Shown here one piece after another: positions 7,354-15,925 of a stretch of DNA of 64,000 bases (its first letter is position 1; the number at the start of each line of letters is the position of its first letter). Source of the stretch: CAMDPA01 sp963825625 (GTDB taxonomy: Bacteria > Pseudomonadota > Alphaproteobacteria > Rhizobiales > Hyphomicrobiaceae); NCBI GenBank assembly GCA_963825625.1, contig CAWGUF010000011.1, positions 1 to 64,000 on the forward strand, read 5' to 3'. Position numbers and translations under genes: made by a program. The notes below the pieces were generated by a model that was not told where the DNA came from, did no database searches, and was given only the letters and a program-made list of their open reading frames with translations.

Positions 7354-8340
7354 TTATCTCTGCCAGTACCCCTTCCACTCCCGGCTGACGGAATGAGCCA
7401 GGGCCAGACTAAGCGCGCGCTTGCACAGTGCACCATTGCTTTCCCGGCGATGATCCTCCAACCAAGCCGCATGGCTAGCGTACTGGTGAAGATACTGGGG
7501 TGATACGTGATGGTGCTGGGCTTCCATCCGACGCAGGCGAGCTAAAAAGCTCTCAGCCTGATTCGTGCAGGCACCGCCCTTGCTGTACGCTTCTGAGTGA
7601 TTGATGCGCCACGTCAGGTACTTGGCGTGCAGGGCATCCCAGTGGTTAGCCTCGTCGGCATGCACCTCGGAGCCATCGGTCACAACCGCCTTCACAAAGC
7701 TGACCCCATCGGCCTCGGTCTTGGTCACGGTCGTGAGTGTGCGGCCCTTGCGTTGGCGAGCGACAACCACGACGCGGCGCTTGCCGGTTTGGTTCTGCGC
7801 AAGCCGCCGGTCCTTGCGGTCCTCTTTCAAGTTAGCCGGCCGGATATGTCCGCCGAAGTATGCACCATCAACCTCGACCGTCTCGCCATCGCCGCCAACA
7901 GTAGCGCCAGCCAGTTCGGAAGCCATCGCCTCCCGGAGCTTGTGAGCCAGAACGAATGCAGTCTTGTGCTGGCAGTCGAGATCGCGGGCGAGTTGCAGCG
8001 CGCTGATGCCCTTGGCGCTGTTGGCAATGATGAGGATCGCGGCCAGCAGATCCACATAAGCCATCTTGCGGCTGGCGAAGATCGTCCCCGAGGTCGGGCT
8101 GTACTGGTGATAGCAACCAGCGCTCTTGCATTTGAATTGGCGGCGAGTCGTGATCTTGAACGACTCAGGGCAGCCGCACCGGGGGCAAACAGGCTGACCG
8201 TCCGTTTCCGGCCACCGCAGTTCGCAGAAGGTCTTGAACGCGCCATCCTCACCAGCCTCGTACACGTCGCGCAGCTTCAGCGTCCTGGCTTTTGCCAGGA
8301 GCAGGAAGTGCGTTCCATGTGGGTTGCGGTGAGACATCAT
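7354..8340 (-). CDS. IS1595-type transposase (second, distinct copy)
   Basis: A 328-residue transposase with zinc ribbon (VCPRCGCPESF, then FKCKSAGCYHQYS, near residues 51-78), the SGTIFASRKM strand, helix segment GISALQLARDLDCQHKTAF, and catalytic motifs VEVDGAYFGGH, VVTDGSEVHADE and a later NQAESFLARLRRME block with histidines and glutamate. It differs clearly from the transposase at 5684-6628. Convincing terminal repeats or target duplications could not be found around it, so element borders are open. It is divergent from a DUF6471 gene across a 104-bp shared promoter region. Confidence 0.88.
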   Translation of the reverse strand: MMSHRNPHGTHFLLLAKARTLKLRDVYEAGEDGAFKTFCELRWPETDGQPVCPRCGCPESFKITTRRQFKCKSAGCYHQYSPTSGTIFASRKMAYVDLLAAILIIANSAKGISALQLARDLDCQHKTAFVLAHKLREAMASELAGATVGGDGETVEVDGAYFGGHIRPANLKEDRKDRRLAQNQTGKRRVVVVARQRKGRTLTTVTKTEADGVSFVKAVVTDGSEVHADEANHWDALHAKYLTWRINHSEAYSKGGACTNQAESFLARLRRMEAQHHHVSPQYLHQYASHAAWLEDHRRESNGALCKRALSLALAHSVSREWKGYWQR

Positions 8341-8347
8341 CGTTTCC

Positions 8348-8362
8348 GGTGTAAACTACACC
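8348..8362. promoter_or_regulatory. Palindromic operator candidate
   Basis: GGTGTAAACTACACC is a perfect 6-bp inverted repeat with a 3-bp centre, placed just upstream of the minus-strand transposase start and near its likely transcription start. The neighbouring DUF6471 protein or another regulator could bind it; this is inference. Confidence 0.45.
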
Positions 8363-8385
8363 GTATATGATGATATGACACACTG

Positions 8386-8414
8386 TTGTCAAGGATAAAA
8401 ACATCAGATATGAT
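8386..8414 (+). promoter_or_regulatory. Promoter of the DUF6471 gene
   Basis: TTGTCA at 8386-8391 and TATGAT at 8409-8414 are separated by 17 bp, close to the housekeeping -35/-10 consensus, and lie 31 bp upstream of the ATG at 8445. On the opposite strand TTGACA at about 8388-8393 with an AT-rich -10 could drive the transposase gene, so the two promoters overlap. Confidence 0.6.
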
Positions 8415-8444
8415 GATTTTGTTCGCGGCAACGATGAGGACCGC

Positions 8445-8693
8445 ATGAAAGAGGATGAATGGACGGAGTACGCCAAGGGTTTACTCAAGGCGGAACTCAA
8501 GCGCAGGAACCTGGCCTATCGGGACTTAGCCGACCGGCTGACTGCTATGGGTTTGCCTGAAACGGAACGGAACTTAGCCAACAAGATCAGTCGCGGCAGC
8601 TTCACCGCCGTGTTCCTGCTGCAGTGTATGGCGGCAATAGGGGTCGAGACCCTTCGACTGGATGGCATGCCGAAAGCTGTGGAATCCGCCTGA
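8445..8693 (+). CDS. DUF6471-domain protein, regulator-like
   Basis: An 82-residue protein, MKEDEWTEYAKGLLKAEL at the start and NKISRGSFTAVFLLQCMAAIG in the second half. This matches the DUF6471 family, small helix-turn-helix-like proteins of unknown function. The segment RNLAYRDLADRLTAMGLPETERNLANKIS looks like a lambda-repressor-type HTH. A GAGGA ribosome-binding site lies 4 bp before the ATG and a good promoter lies upstream. It is divergent from an IS1595-type transposase, so it may control that gene or be a passenger of the element; neither is proven. Confidence 0.75.
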   Translation: MKEDEWTEYAKGLLKAELKRRNLAYRDLADRLTAMGLPETERNLANKISRGSFTAVFLLQCMAAIGVETLRLDGMPKAVESA

Positions 8694-8730
8694 TTTTGTG
8701 GACGCGTAAGCACGGTGCATGATAGTAAGT

Positions 8731-8758
8731 CCGCGTGTCGGATATCTCCGACACGCGG
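8731..8758 (+). terminator. Hairpin downstream of the DUF6471 gene
   Basis: Perfect 12-bp stem with a 4-base loop starting 38 bp after the DUF6471 stop codon. There is no T-run, so it may be a processing or protein-binding hairpin rather than an intrinsic terminator. Confidence 0.4.
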
Positions 8759-9003
8759 ATGAGCTACCCTAGGCAACTCGGGCAACCGATAATCTCCGGG
8801 TCGCTTGCCACACAACGCACCTCCTTTCTCTCGGGCCATGCCCGGATGGTGTTGCGCACTACGGGACCTGAGCGAGCCTATCGCAAGGACATGCACTCAG
8901 ACCCGGACTAGTCGGCAGGGGTGGGAACCGAAGCACAACCGTATGGCCCCATTTCCCCCGCCTAGGTGCTAAGCAGGGTATGAGCCTGCCGCACCGTTCA
9001 GAT

Positions 9004-9041
9004 GAGAAAGCCCCGCCGTGGCGACGGCAGGGCTTTTCTCA
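9004..9041 (+). terminator. Intrinsic terminator-like hairpin
   Basis: GAGAAAGCCC pairs with GGGCTTTTCTC around an inner CGCCG/CGGC stem, and the 3' arm itself carries TTTT. Because A-rich and T-rich flanks pair, it could stop transcription from either side. No gene on the plus strand directly precedes it, which raises the possibility of an unannotated RNA upstream. Confidence 0.6.
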
Positions 9042-9092
9042 TTTTCACCCAGATCAGCCCGAGGGGGAGCAACCTGGGAGTCCCGTAAACTG

Positions 9093-9557
9093 CTAGCGAG
9101 ATGCCAGCCGGCGAGAGCCAACCTTCACATACAGAACCTCGCCACGGCCGCGCTTACGCACGCCCTCCGGGCTGTTCCTGTTCAACTCGTTGGTCACGGC
9201 CGCGGCGCTAACGCGTCCATCAATCGCGTTCACTTGGCGACCCGCTTCAGCCGTGGTGATGCCGGGCGAGATGCCAAGAACCCGCGTGACTAGAGGACGA
9301 ATTGTGCCATTAGGCACCTTCTCGGGTGCGCCACTTGGCACGCTAGGCCGAGGCTGATGGGTAGGCACCCTTTCTGCAGACCTTAAAAAATCAACTTCCC
9401 AGTCAGCGAACGCATCAGACGATGCGGCCTCAAGAATACGGGCTTTCGCACGGCGCACCCCCTCCGATAGGCCATCGGCCAGACCGCGTTGATATGCATC
9501 GTCAACCAAATCCTGGATGTCGGCCGTGATGTCGGTGATCTTGCGCGGGTCAGACAT
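9093..9557 (-). CDS. Hypothetical protein with C-terminal winged-helix-like segment
   Basis: A 154-residue protein not recognised as a named family. The N-terminal part (DITADIQDLVDDAYQRGLADGL, EGVRRAKARIL) is helical and charged. The middle is a proline-rich linker, and the end (RVLGISPGITTAEAGRQV, VSAAAVTNELNRNSPEGVRKRG, VLYVKV) has the helix-helix-wing pattern of winged-helix DNA-binding domains. The ATG at 9557 is chosen because homologous-looking sequence begins at MSDPRKI; an upstream frame extends to 9572. It lies alone between the IS1595 region and the comM remnant and is probably island cargo. Confidence 0.55.
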   Translation of the reverse strand: MSDPRKITDITADIQDLVDDAYQRGLADGLSEGVRRAKARILEAASSDAFADWEVDFLRSAERVPTHQPRPSVPSGAPEKVPNGTIRPLVTRVLGISPGITTAEAGRQVNAIDGRVSAAAVTNELNRNSPEGVRKRGRGEVLYVKVGSRRLASR

Positions 9558-9694
9558 GATGTACCTCGGCACCTAGTTGATGCGTTGATACATGCCTTGA
9601 TGTCTCTGGACAGGCAATCTGCCTTGGTTCGTTATCCACCGCTCTTTGATATGACGTAACGAGTTATTACATGGCGTGGTGCGCTTGCTACCGA

Positions 9695-10517
9695 ATGCCG
9701 GAAATGCTCGAGGTCTCCATGGTTCATTCGCTGGCGGGTGAACTGATGGGCGGACGTTGCGCATCGGAGCGGCCGTTTCGTGCGCCGCACCATTCGGCGA
9801 GCATGGCGGCGCTGGTCGGTGGCGGCTCGCGGCCCGAAGCCGGGCGAGGTGTCGCTGGCGCATCTGGGCGTGCTGTTTCTCGACGAGTTGCCGGAATTCT
9901 CGCCACAGGTGCTCGACAGGCTGCGCCAGCCGCTGGAGACCGGCGAGACCGTGATCGCGCGCGCCAATCATCGGATCGCCTATCCGTCGCGGATCCAGCT
10001 GGTGGCGGCGATGAATCCGTGCCGTTGCGGCGGCGGGCCCGGGCAGAGCTTGCAAGCGCGGGCCTAGGTGCGCGGCCGACTATCAGTCGCGGATTTCCGG
10101 GCCGCTGCTCGATCGGATCGATCTGCAGATCGAGGTGCCGGCGGTTTCGGCGGCGGATCTCGTCTTGCCGCCGCCGGCAGAAGGCAGCGCGGAGGTTGCA
10201 GCGCGCGTGGCTGGCTGCGCGCGGGTTGCAGAAAGCAGCGCTATGCTCGATACTGGCGCAGGTGCACCGCGGACCAATGCCCATGCCTCGGCGGCCGGAT
10301 ACTCGAGGAGATTGCCGATGCCGGATGAGGCCGGACTGCATCTGATGCGGCGGGCCGCGGAAGCGCTGGGGCTTATCGGCGCGCGGGTTTCACCGCACGT
10401 TGCGCGTGGCGCGGACGATCGCGGATCTCGATCGGTCGGAAGGCGTCGGGCGCAGCCACATTAGCGGAGGCGCTCAGCTACCGGCGGGAGACGATGCAGC
10501 AGGCTCAGGCGGCATAA
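9695..10517 (+). pseudogene. comM: comM (YifB, Mg-chelatase-like AAA ATPase), truncated and frameshifted
   Basis: Pieces of ComM appear in three frames: EVSMVHSLAGELMGG with RPFRAPHHSASMAALVGGG (9704-9838), then KPGEVSLAHLGVLFLDELPEF and PSRIQLVAAMNPCRCGGG (to about 10045), then CAADYQSRISGPLLDRIDLQIEVPAVSAADL (to about 10210), and finally MPDEAGLHLMRRAAEAL and the tail ALSYRRETMQQAQAA ending at 10517. ComM is a branch-migration helicase helping natural transformation. The N-terminal half with Lon-like and Walker A regions is absent: homology starts right after the accessory region, so the island has replaced the 5' end. At least three further single-base shifts break the rest. Confidence 0.85.
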
Positions 10518-10713
10518 GGAGCGTGTGGACGTGTCAGGCCGGTGCAGGCGCGGAATGCCAGTGCTAGTGCCAGTGCCGGCTGCGGTGCCGGGCTAAGCTC
10601 CGACTGGTGCTCCAGCGCAGCACACGGTTGAGCGGCGCTGCGCCGCTCCGGGATGCCAGGCGCGCGAGGTATCAGACGCCGAAATTCAGTCGACGCTGAC
10701 GGTAAATGCCGGG

Positions 10714-11640
10714 TCAGCGCGTCGGGACGGGCTTGTCGCCGCGGTAGTCGTAGAAGCCGCGCTTGGTCTTGCGGCCGAGCCAGCCGGCCTCGACGTATTT
10801 CACGAGCAGCGGGCACGGGCGGTACTTGCTGTCCGCGAGGCCCTTCATAGAGGACCTGCATGACCGACAGGCAGGTGTCGAGGCCGATGAAGTCGGCGAG
10901 CTCGAGCGGGCCCATCGGATGATTGGCGCCGAGGCGCATGGCCTTGTCGATCGCCTCGACGGTGCCGACACCTTCGTAGAGGGTGTAGACCGCCTCGTTG
11001 ATCATCGGCAGCAGGATGCGATTGACGATGAAGGCGGGGAAATCCTCGGAAACGGCGATGGTCTTGCCGAGGCTTTCGACGAAGTCGCGCGAGGTGTTGA
11101 ACGTCTCGTCCTCGGTCGCGATGCCGCGGATGAGTTCGACGAGCTGCATCACCGGCACCGGATTCATGAAGTGCATGCCGATGAAGCGCTCGGGCCGGTC
11201 GGTCGTCGAGGCCAAGTCGCGTGATCGAGATCGAGGAGGTGTTCGAGGCGAGCAACGCGTCTGGCTTCAGATGCCGGGCAGAGCGCGGTAAAGATCTTGC
11301 GCTTGACGACTCTCGTCCTCGGTCGCTGCCTCGATGACGAGGTCGCAGTCGCCCAGGTTGGCGAACGCAGCGGCGTAGGAGATGCGCTTCATGGCGGCTT
11401 TCGCATCGCCGTCGTTGATCAGACCGCGCGAGACCTGACGGCCAAGGTTGCGCTCGATCGGCCAATCGCCGCCTCGACCCGCTCCTTGGCGAGGTCGTTC
11501 ATCGTCACGTCGTAGCCGGCAAGCGCGATGACGTGGGCGATGCCGTTGCCCATCTGGCCGGCGCCGATGATGCCGACCTTGCGAATGGCACTGATCGGTT
11601 CGGACGGATTGGTGGGTTTCGAGGTCGTGTGCGCGTTCAT
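10714..11640 (-). pseudogene. hbd: 3-hydroxybutyryl-CoA dehydrogenase, frameshifted
   Basis: The enzyme oxidises 3-hydroxyacyl-CoA with NAD in beta-oxidation and polyhydroxybutyrate or butyrate metabolism. The start at 11640 gives a Rossmann fold, VGIIGAGQMGNGIAHVIALAGYDV. A second frame gives ERFIGMHFMNPVPVMQLVELI with the catalytic-region NPV motif and LPMINEAVYTLYEGVG, GANHPMGPLELADFIGLD. A third gives PLLVKYVEAGWLGRKTKRGFYDY and the stop at 10714. Shifts occur near 11465, 11310, 11215 and 10850. It follows etfB-etfA on the same strand, a usual alphaproteobacterial order. Whether the breaks are real or sequencing errors cannot be told here. Confidence 0.85.
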
Positions 11641-11727
11641 GGTGGCGTGTCCTGAGGATCTTTCAAATCAAGATGCGGAAGCGCCGCCCGGCATCATCCG
11701 TCGTTGATCGGTTGGTGCGCTCGGCCA

Positions 11728-12683
11728 TCAGTGGCCGGAGATCTTGGCCAGCTCCGCCTCGAGCTCGGGCAGGAGCTGGAAGAGGTCGCCAACCAGTCCG
11801 TAGTCGGCGACCTGGAAGATCGGCGCCTCGCCGTCCTTGTTGATCGCGACGATGACCTTGGAGTCCTTCATGCCGGCCAGATGCTGGATCGCGCCGGAGA
11901 TGCCGACGGCGATGTAGAGCTCGGGGGCGACCACCTTGCCGGTCTGGCCGACCTGGTAGTCATTGGGCACGATAGCCGGCGTCGACGGCGGCGCGGCTGG
12001 CGCCGACCGCGGCGCCGAGCCGGTCGGCGACCGGCTCGATCAGCTTCTTGAAGTTCTCGCCGGACTGCATGCCGCGACCGCCGGAGATGACGACGCGCGC
12101 GGCTGTCAGCTCGGGACGCTCGAGCTTGGCGATCTCGGCGCGCTCGAAATGGGAGATGCCGACCGCGGCAGGTGCAGAGACAGTTTCGATCGGGGCGACG
12201 ATCGCCGGAGCGCTCGGGAGCGGCAGCGAAGGACGCTGTGCGGACGGTCACCACCTTCTTGGCATCCCTGGACTTCACGGTCTGGATCGCGTTGCCGGCG
12301 TAGATCGGTCGTTCGAAGGTGTCGGCGGAGACGACCTTGGTGATGTCGGAGATCTGCATCACGTCGAATGAGGCGGCGATGCGCGGCATGACGTTCTTGC
12401 CGCGGGCGGTTGCGGCGGCAACGAGGGCGTCATAGCCCGCCATCATCGGGACGATCAGGGCGCAAACCTCCTCGGCGAGCTGATGAGCCAGATGCGGGGC
12501 CTCGGCGACGAGCACCTTGGCTACGCCGTCGAGTCTGGCAGCGGCCGCAGCCGCGGGCCCCGGACTTCCTCCAGCGACCAGAACGTGCACGTCCTGGCCG
12601 AAGGCGAGTGCAGCGGTCAGCGCCTTGGCGGTGGCGTCGGAGAGCTCGGTGTCGGTATGCTCGGCGAGCAGCAGGACTGACAT
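11728..12683 (-). pseudogene. etfA: Electron transfer flavoprotein alpha subunit, frameshifted
   Basis: EtfA binds FAD and passes electrons from acyl-CoA dehydrogenases to ETF:ubiquinone oxidoreductase. The start MSVLLLAEHTDTELSDATAKAL lies at 12683. The N-terminal domain continues to KKVVTVRTASFAAA, the frame is lost near 12225, and the FAD-binding C-terminal part resumes near 11975 as PNDYQVGQTGKVVAPELYIAVGISGAIQHLAGMKDS, ending at 11728. The missing middle, including ERPELTAARVVISGGRGM, is present in another frame, so the gene is complete apart from two single-base shifts. Its ATG overlaps the expected etfB stop (TGATG), as in intact etfBA operons. Confidence 0.88.
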
Positions 12684-13440
12684 CAGAAGAGCCCCCGCCT
12701 CGTTCTTGAGCTTGTCGACAAGCTCAGCCACCGTCTTGACCTTGATGCCAGCCTTGCGGGTTGGCGGCTCCACCGTCGAGAGCACCTCGAGCCGGGGTGT
12801 GACATCGACGCCGAGATCTTCGGGCTTCTTGACGTCGAGCGGCTTCTTCTTCGCCTTCATGATGTTCGGCAGGGAGGCGTAGCGCGGCGTGTTGAGCCGC
12901 AGATCGGTGGTGACGATCGCGGGCATTGCGAGCCGGATCGTCTCCAGGCCGCCGTCGACCTCGCGCGTGACCGCAACTGCATCCGTCGGCGAGTTCGATC
13001 TTGGAAGCAAACGTCGCCTGCGGCCGTCCCGTCAGCGCGGCGAGCATCTGGCCGGTCTGGTTGCAGTCGTCGTCGATGGCCTGCTTGCCCAGAATGACGA
13101 GACCGGGCTGTTCTGCCTGAACCACGGCTGCCAGCAGTTTTGCGACGGCAAGCGGCTCCACCATGGTGCCGTCCGGCACCTCGACCAGAAGTCCGCGATC
13201 GGCGCCCATTGCGAGGGCGGTACGGATCGTCTCCTGGGCCTTGGCCGGGCCGATCGAGACAGCCACGATTTCGGTGGCCGCGCCCTTCTCTTTCAGTTGA
13301 ATCGCTTCCTCGACCGCGATCTCGTCGAACGGATTCATCGACATCTTCACGTTGGCCAGCTCGACGCCTGAGCCATCGCTCTTGACCCTGATCTTGACGT
13401 TGTAGTCGACGACCCGCTTCACGGGGACGAGGATCTTCAT
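12683..13440 (-). pseudogene. etfB: Electron transfer flavoprotein beta subunit, frameshifted
   Basis: EtfB carries the AMP-binding part of the ETF dimer. The start MKILVPVKRVVDYNVKIRV at 13440 follows the family pattern. The sequence runs through NPFDEIAVEEAIQLKEKG and LVILGKQAIDDDCNQTGQMLAALTG, then shifts near 12985 and continues in another frame as VTREVDGGLETI and on to VKTVAELVDKLKNEAG. A second shift near 12690 is needed to reach the natural TGA at 12683-12685. Without it EtfB reads straight into EtfA as one polypeptide. A true natural fusion is unlikely, given the normal overlap geometry. Confidence 0.88.
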
Positions 13441-13885
13441 GCTAATCGCTTCCCAAAACTGCGCCAGCCTGCCGGCCGCACCTCGCGACCGTTTGCTGCA
13501 GACCATCTCAAAAATGGCACAGGCAACCAAGGCGCCTGCGACAATCCACCCATGGTGTTCCGGCGTCCCGCAGCTAAGTCAGGGCCGGAAACTGAGCCGC
13601 GCGTGGGGGTCCAAGCGCGTCGCTGTCCAGACATGCTGCGGTGCGTTGCGGTCCTTACACTATGAAATTACGACAATTCCTGTAATTCCACGGCGTGGCT
13701 TTCGCATCTGCGAAAAGCAACCTAATGGCACCTAGCGGGGCGTGTCAATTGCCACACAGTCGCCGGGTATGCCGTCGGACAGACAACTGTCTCGTCGAGA
13801 GTGTGGGGAACAACGGGCCGATCAAGGTGCAACCGAGGCGTGGAAATCGCGTCGGCTGCCGCATCTCTCAGTGGGGCCGCATCTG
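13441..13885. other. Intergenic region upstream of etfB
   Basis: These 445 bp separate the divergent-looking etfB start and the rhomboid gene stop. No protein-like frame, tRNA or clear terminator was recognised. The promoter of etfBA must lie here. Confidence 0.5.
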
Positions 13886-14605
13886 TCAGTGGGATTGGGG
13901 GCTGCCGAATAACGGCACACCCGGACGGCGCATGAAGACGACGAGGACCGCTCCGGCCATGATGCCGCCAATGTGGGCCCACCAGGCAACCGGCCCGATC
14001 TGCGAGCCCGGCACCACGTAAGGAATTGCGGCCATCACCAGCTGGGTCGCGATCCAGGCGCCGAGCGCGAACGCTGCCGTTATCCTTATCGGAATGAAGC
14101 GCATGATCAGCACCCATACCATCACGCGCGGATAGAGCATCAAATATGCGGCGATGACACCGGCTACGGCTCCGCTGGCGCCAATCAGCGGAATGCCTGA
14201 GCTGGGCATCATCACAGCATGGGCGATGCCGCCAAGGATGCCGCAGACAAGGAAGAACAGCAGAAAACGCAAATGCCCCAGGGCATCCTCGACGTTGTCG
14301 CCGAAGACCCAGAGGAACAGCATGTTGCCGACCAGATGCAGAATATCACCGTGAAAAAACATGTAGGTGATCAATGTATAGCGCTCGGGCACCGCGATCT
14401 GATCGTTCGGGCCGAATGCGGGGCCACCCAGCACGCCGACCCTGAGCAATTCATCGGGCACAATCGCGAAGCTCGCCATGACCCGCTCCGGCATGCCGCC
14501 GGCCTGCATCGCGAAGATCGCAATGTTGAGCAAAATCAAGCCCCAAGTTATGATCGGTGCTTGAATTTTGCGAAGCGGATTGTCGTCGAAAATCGGGACA
14601 AACAC
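13886..14605 (-). CDS. Rhomboid family intramembrane serine protease
   Basis: A 239-residue membrane protease that cleaves substrates within the bilayer. Six hydrophobic segments are visible. The conserved HGDILHLVGNMLFLWVFGDNVED segment (shortened family motif H-x-x-x-N) and the catalytic GASGAVAG (Ser) are present, with His in the last helix at AWWAHIGGIMAGAVL. The GTG at 14605 is chosen because VFVPIFDDNPLRKI is the usual start of this subfamily and AGGACC lies just upstream. The longer frame to 14755 encodes unrelated sequence. It lies between the adenosyltransferase and etfB, all on the minus strand. Confidence 0.9.
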   Translation of the reverse strand: MFVPIFDDNPLRKIQAPIITWGLILLNIAIFAMQAGGMPERVMASFAIVPDELLRVGVLGGPAFGPNDQIAVPERYTLITYMFFHGDILHLVGNMLFLWVFGDNVEDALGHLRFLLFFLVCGILGGIAHAVMMPSSGIPLIGASGAVAGVIAAYLMLYPRVMVWVLIMRFIPIRITAAFALGAWIATQLVMAAIPYVVPGSQIGPVAWWAHIGGIMAGAVLVVFMRRPGVPLFGSPQSH

Positions 14606-14711
14606 GGGTCCTGGTCCTCCAGCAGCGCGGCTCCAAGCGTTCGATCTCGTTAGAGAACAGCACGGGAGACAGGGATGTGGCCAACACTTTACTGATGCAA
14701 GCTGAGGGCAC

Positions 14712-15344
14712 CTAGCGATTGCCGCCAGGTACCCATAGTACGTCGGAGCGACCATGGTCGTTCAAATGACGGCTGGCAACAAACAGGAAATCGGAAAGCC
14801 GATTGACGTACCTGAGCGCCGCCGGGTTCACGATCTCGCCGGGGGCGGCAGCCAGCGCGACCATCAGACGCTCGGCGCGCCTGCACACCGTCCTGGCCAC
14901 GTGCAATTGCGCCGCGGCGGTCGCGCCGCCCGGCAATACAAACGAGCGTAGGGGCTGCAGGTCAGCGTTGAGCTCGTCGATCTCGGCTTCGAGGCGGTCG
15001 ACCTGCTGCTCCGTAATCCGCAGTGCGGATGCTGTGCGCTTGGCTGCGTCCGCGGTCTCGTCTGGACGCTGGGGAACGCAGAGATCGGCGCCCAGGTCGA
15101 AGAGATCGTTCTGGATCCGGGCGAGGCGGGTGGCCATTGCCGCAGCCGAGGCGGGCTGGCCAGCACCATGGGGTCCGGGTTGGGCCATGAGCAGGGACGC
15201 AGCGAGGCCGATGGTTGCGTTGGTCTCATCGACCGTTCCATAGGTCTCGACCCGCAGCGAGGCTTTGGGCACACGTTCGCCAGATCCGAGCGCGGTGGTG
15301 CCGTCGTCGCCAGTGCGGGTATAGATCTTGTTCAGTATCACCAT
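14712..15344 (-). CDS. PduO-type cob(I)alamin adenosyltransferase
   Basis: A 210-residue enzyme that transfers adenosyl from ATP to cob(I)alamin, making coenzyme B12. The N-terminal ATP-binding motif KIYTRTGDDGTTALG is present, as are VETYGTVDETNA and the active-site helix LHVARTVCRRAERLMV with the C-terminal LNRLSD-like YVNRLSDFLFVASRHLN. The ATG at 15344 (MVILNKIYTRTG) is the family start; sequence upstream of it in the same frame is not conserved. It follows the small twin-helix membrane protein at 15404-15604 on the same strand, a common pairing in Hyphomicrobiales. Confidence 0.93.
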   Translation of the reverse strand: MVILNKIYTRTGDDGTTALGSGERVPKASLRVETYGTVDETNATIGLAASLLMAQPGPHGAGQPASAAAMATRLARIQNDLFDLGADLCVPQRPDETADAAKRTASALRITEQQVDRLEAEIDELNADLQPLRSFVLPGGATAAAQLHVARTVCRRAERLMVALAAAPGEIVNPAALRYVNRLSDFLFVASRHLNDHGRSDVLWVPGGNR

Positions 15345-15403
15345 CGTGCGATGCTTTCTCGGATGCTGGCGGGATTTGCTCGTGGAGAGCGGACAAGGAC
15401 CGT

Positions 15404-15604
15404 CTACCGCTTCAAGAGCAGGTATCCGATTATCAGGCAGATGGCCGCGAATTGCAGGCCAACGCGCCAACGCATCAGCCGCTGACTGGTATTGCCGGCA
15501 GGTCGCCGTATCATGTTCCATAGCCCGATTAGGAGTACCGCGAACAGCAGTGCGACCCCGGCCGGGGAGTTGATGAACTGCGAGATTGTCGTCCAGATCG
15601 TCAC
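15404..15604 (-). CDS. Twin transmembrane helix small protein (HIG1-like)
   Basis: A 66-residue protein with two membrane helices (GVALLFAVLLIGLWNMI and VGLQFAAICLIIGYLLL) joined by a basic loop containing SQRLMRWRVGLQF, the signature of the HIG1/twin-helix small proteins of alphaproteobacteria. Related mitochondrial proteins act on respiratory complexes; the bacterial role is not known. The GTG at 15604 is preferred because GAGG lies eight bases upstream; an ATG at 15631 is possible. It precedes the cobalamin adenosyltransferase gene. Confidence 0.85.
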   Translation of the reverse strand: MTIWTTISQFINSPAGVALLFAVLLIGLWNMIRRPAGNTSQRLMRWRVGLQFAAICLIIGYLLLKR

Positions 15605-15925
15605 CGTTGAGCCTCGTCGATTTGGCGACATACCTTAGAATAGCATGCAGCAAGATGGAACGACATGAATTGGCGCGAGTTGCCGCGCAACTCGTCCGTT
15701 TGACGTGCCGCGAGGCGATCGGATCGTCCAAGCCTGCGGATGCTGGCTGCATCTGGCGCCCTGGCGGGACGTAAAGGTGATTGCGATGCGCTACAAAAGC
15801 CGTAATTGTTGTGCCGAATCGAATTCAGCCGCGGCTGGGAGCCAAGCGGATTGCAGTCGGGTCAGCGACCGTCGCAGCGGATGAACAGAAAGCCGTCATT
15901 TGAGCTACTTGCCGGCAGGTCGAGG
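15605..15925. other. Divergent intergenic region
   Basis: About 320 bp between the twin-helix gene on the minus strand and the EnvC-like gene on the plus strand. It should contain both promoters. No hairpin or gene was recognised; an in-frame extension of the EnvC-like gene to 15881 is possible. Confidence 0.4.

Larger units (their letters stand above)
8694..9092. other. Non-coding stretch with two strong hairpins
   Basis: No convincing gene is seen in these 400 bp. At 8731-8758 lies a perfect 12-bp inverted repeat, CCGCGTGTCGGA / TCCGACACGCGG with a TATC loop. At 9004-9041 lies a GC-rich hairpin followed by TTTTCTC. The part between is GC-rich and could hold a structured RNA, but no known RNA family was recognised. 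Confidence 0.5.

Noticed and set aside
7309..8440. Terminal inverted repeats and target duplication for the second IS1595-type transposase
   Set aside because: Only weak similarity (TTGTCAATCAT against TGTCATATCAT) was found around the gene, with no matching direct repeat, so no element borders are claimed.
8731..8758. Recombinase attachment site at the 12-bp inverted repeat
   Set aside because: No integrase gene is adjacent and no second copy was found; a hairpin after the DUF6471 gene is simpler.
12683..13440. A natural EtfB-EtfA fusion protein
   Set aside because: The frame does run through, but the normal overlapping TGATG is present in the expected frame and a further shift exists inside etfB, so an indel explains it better.
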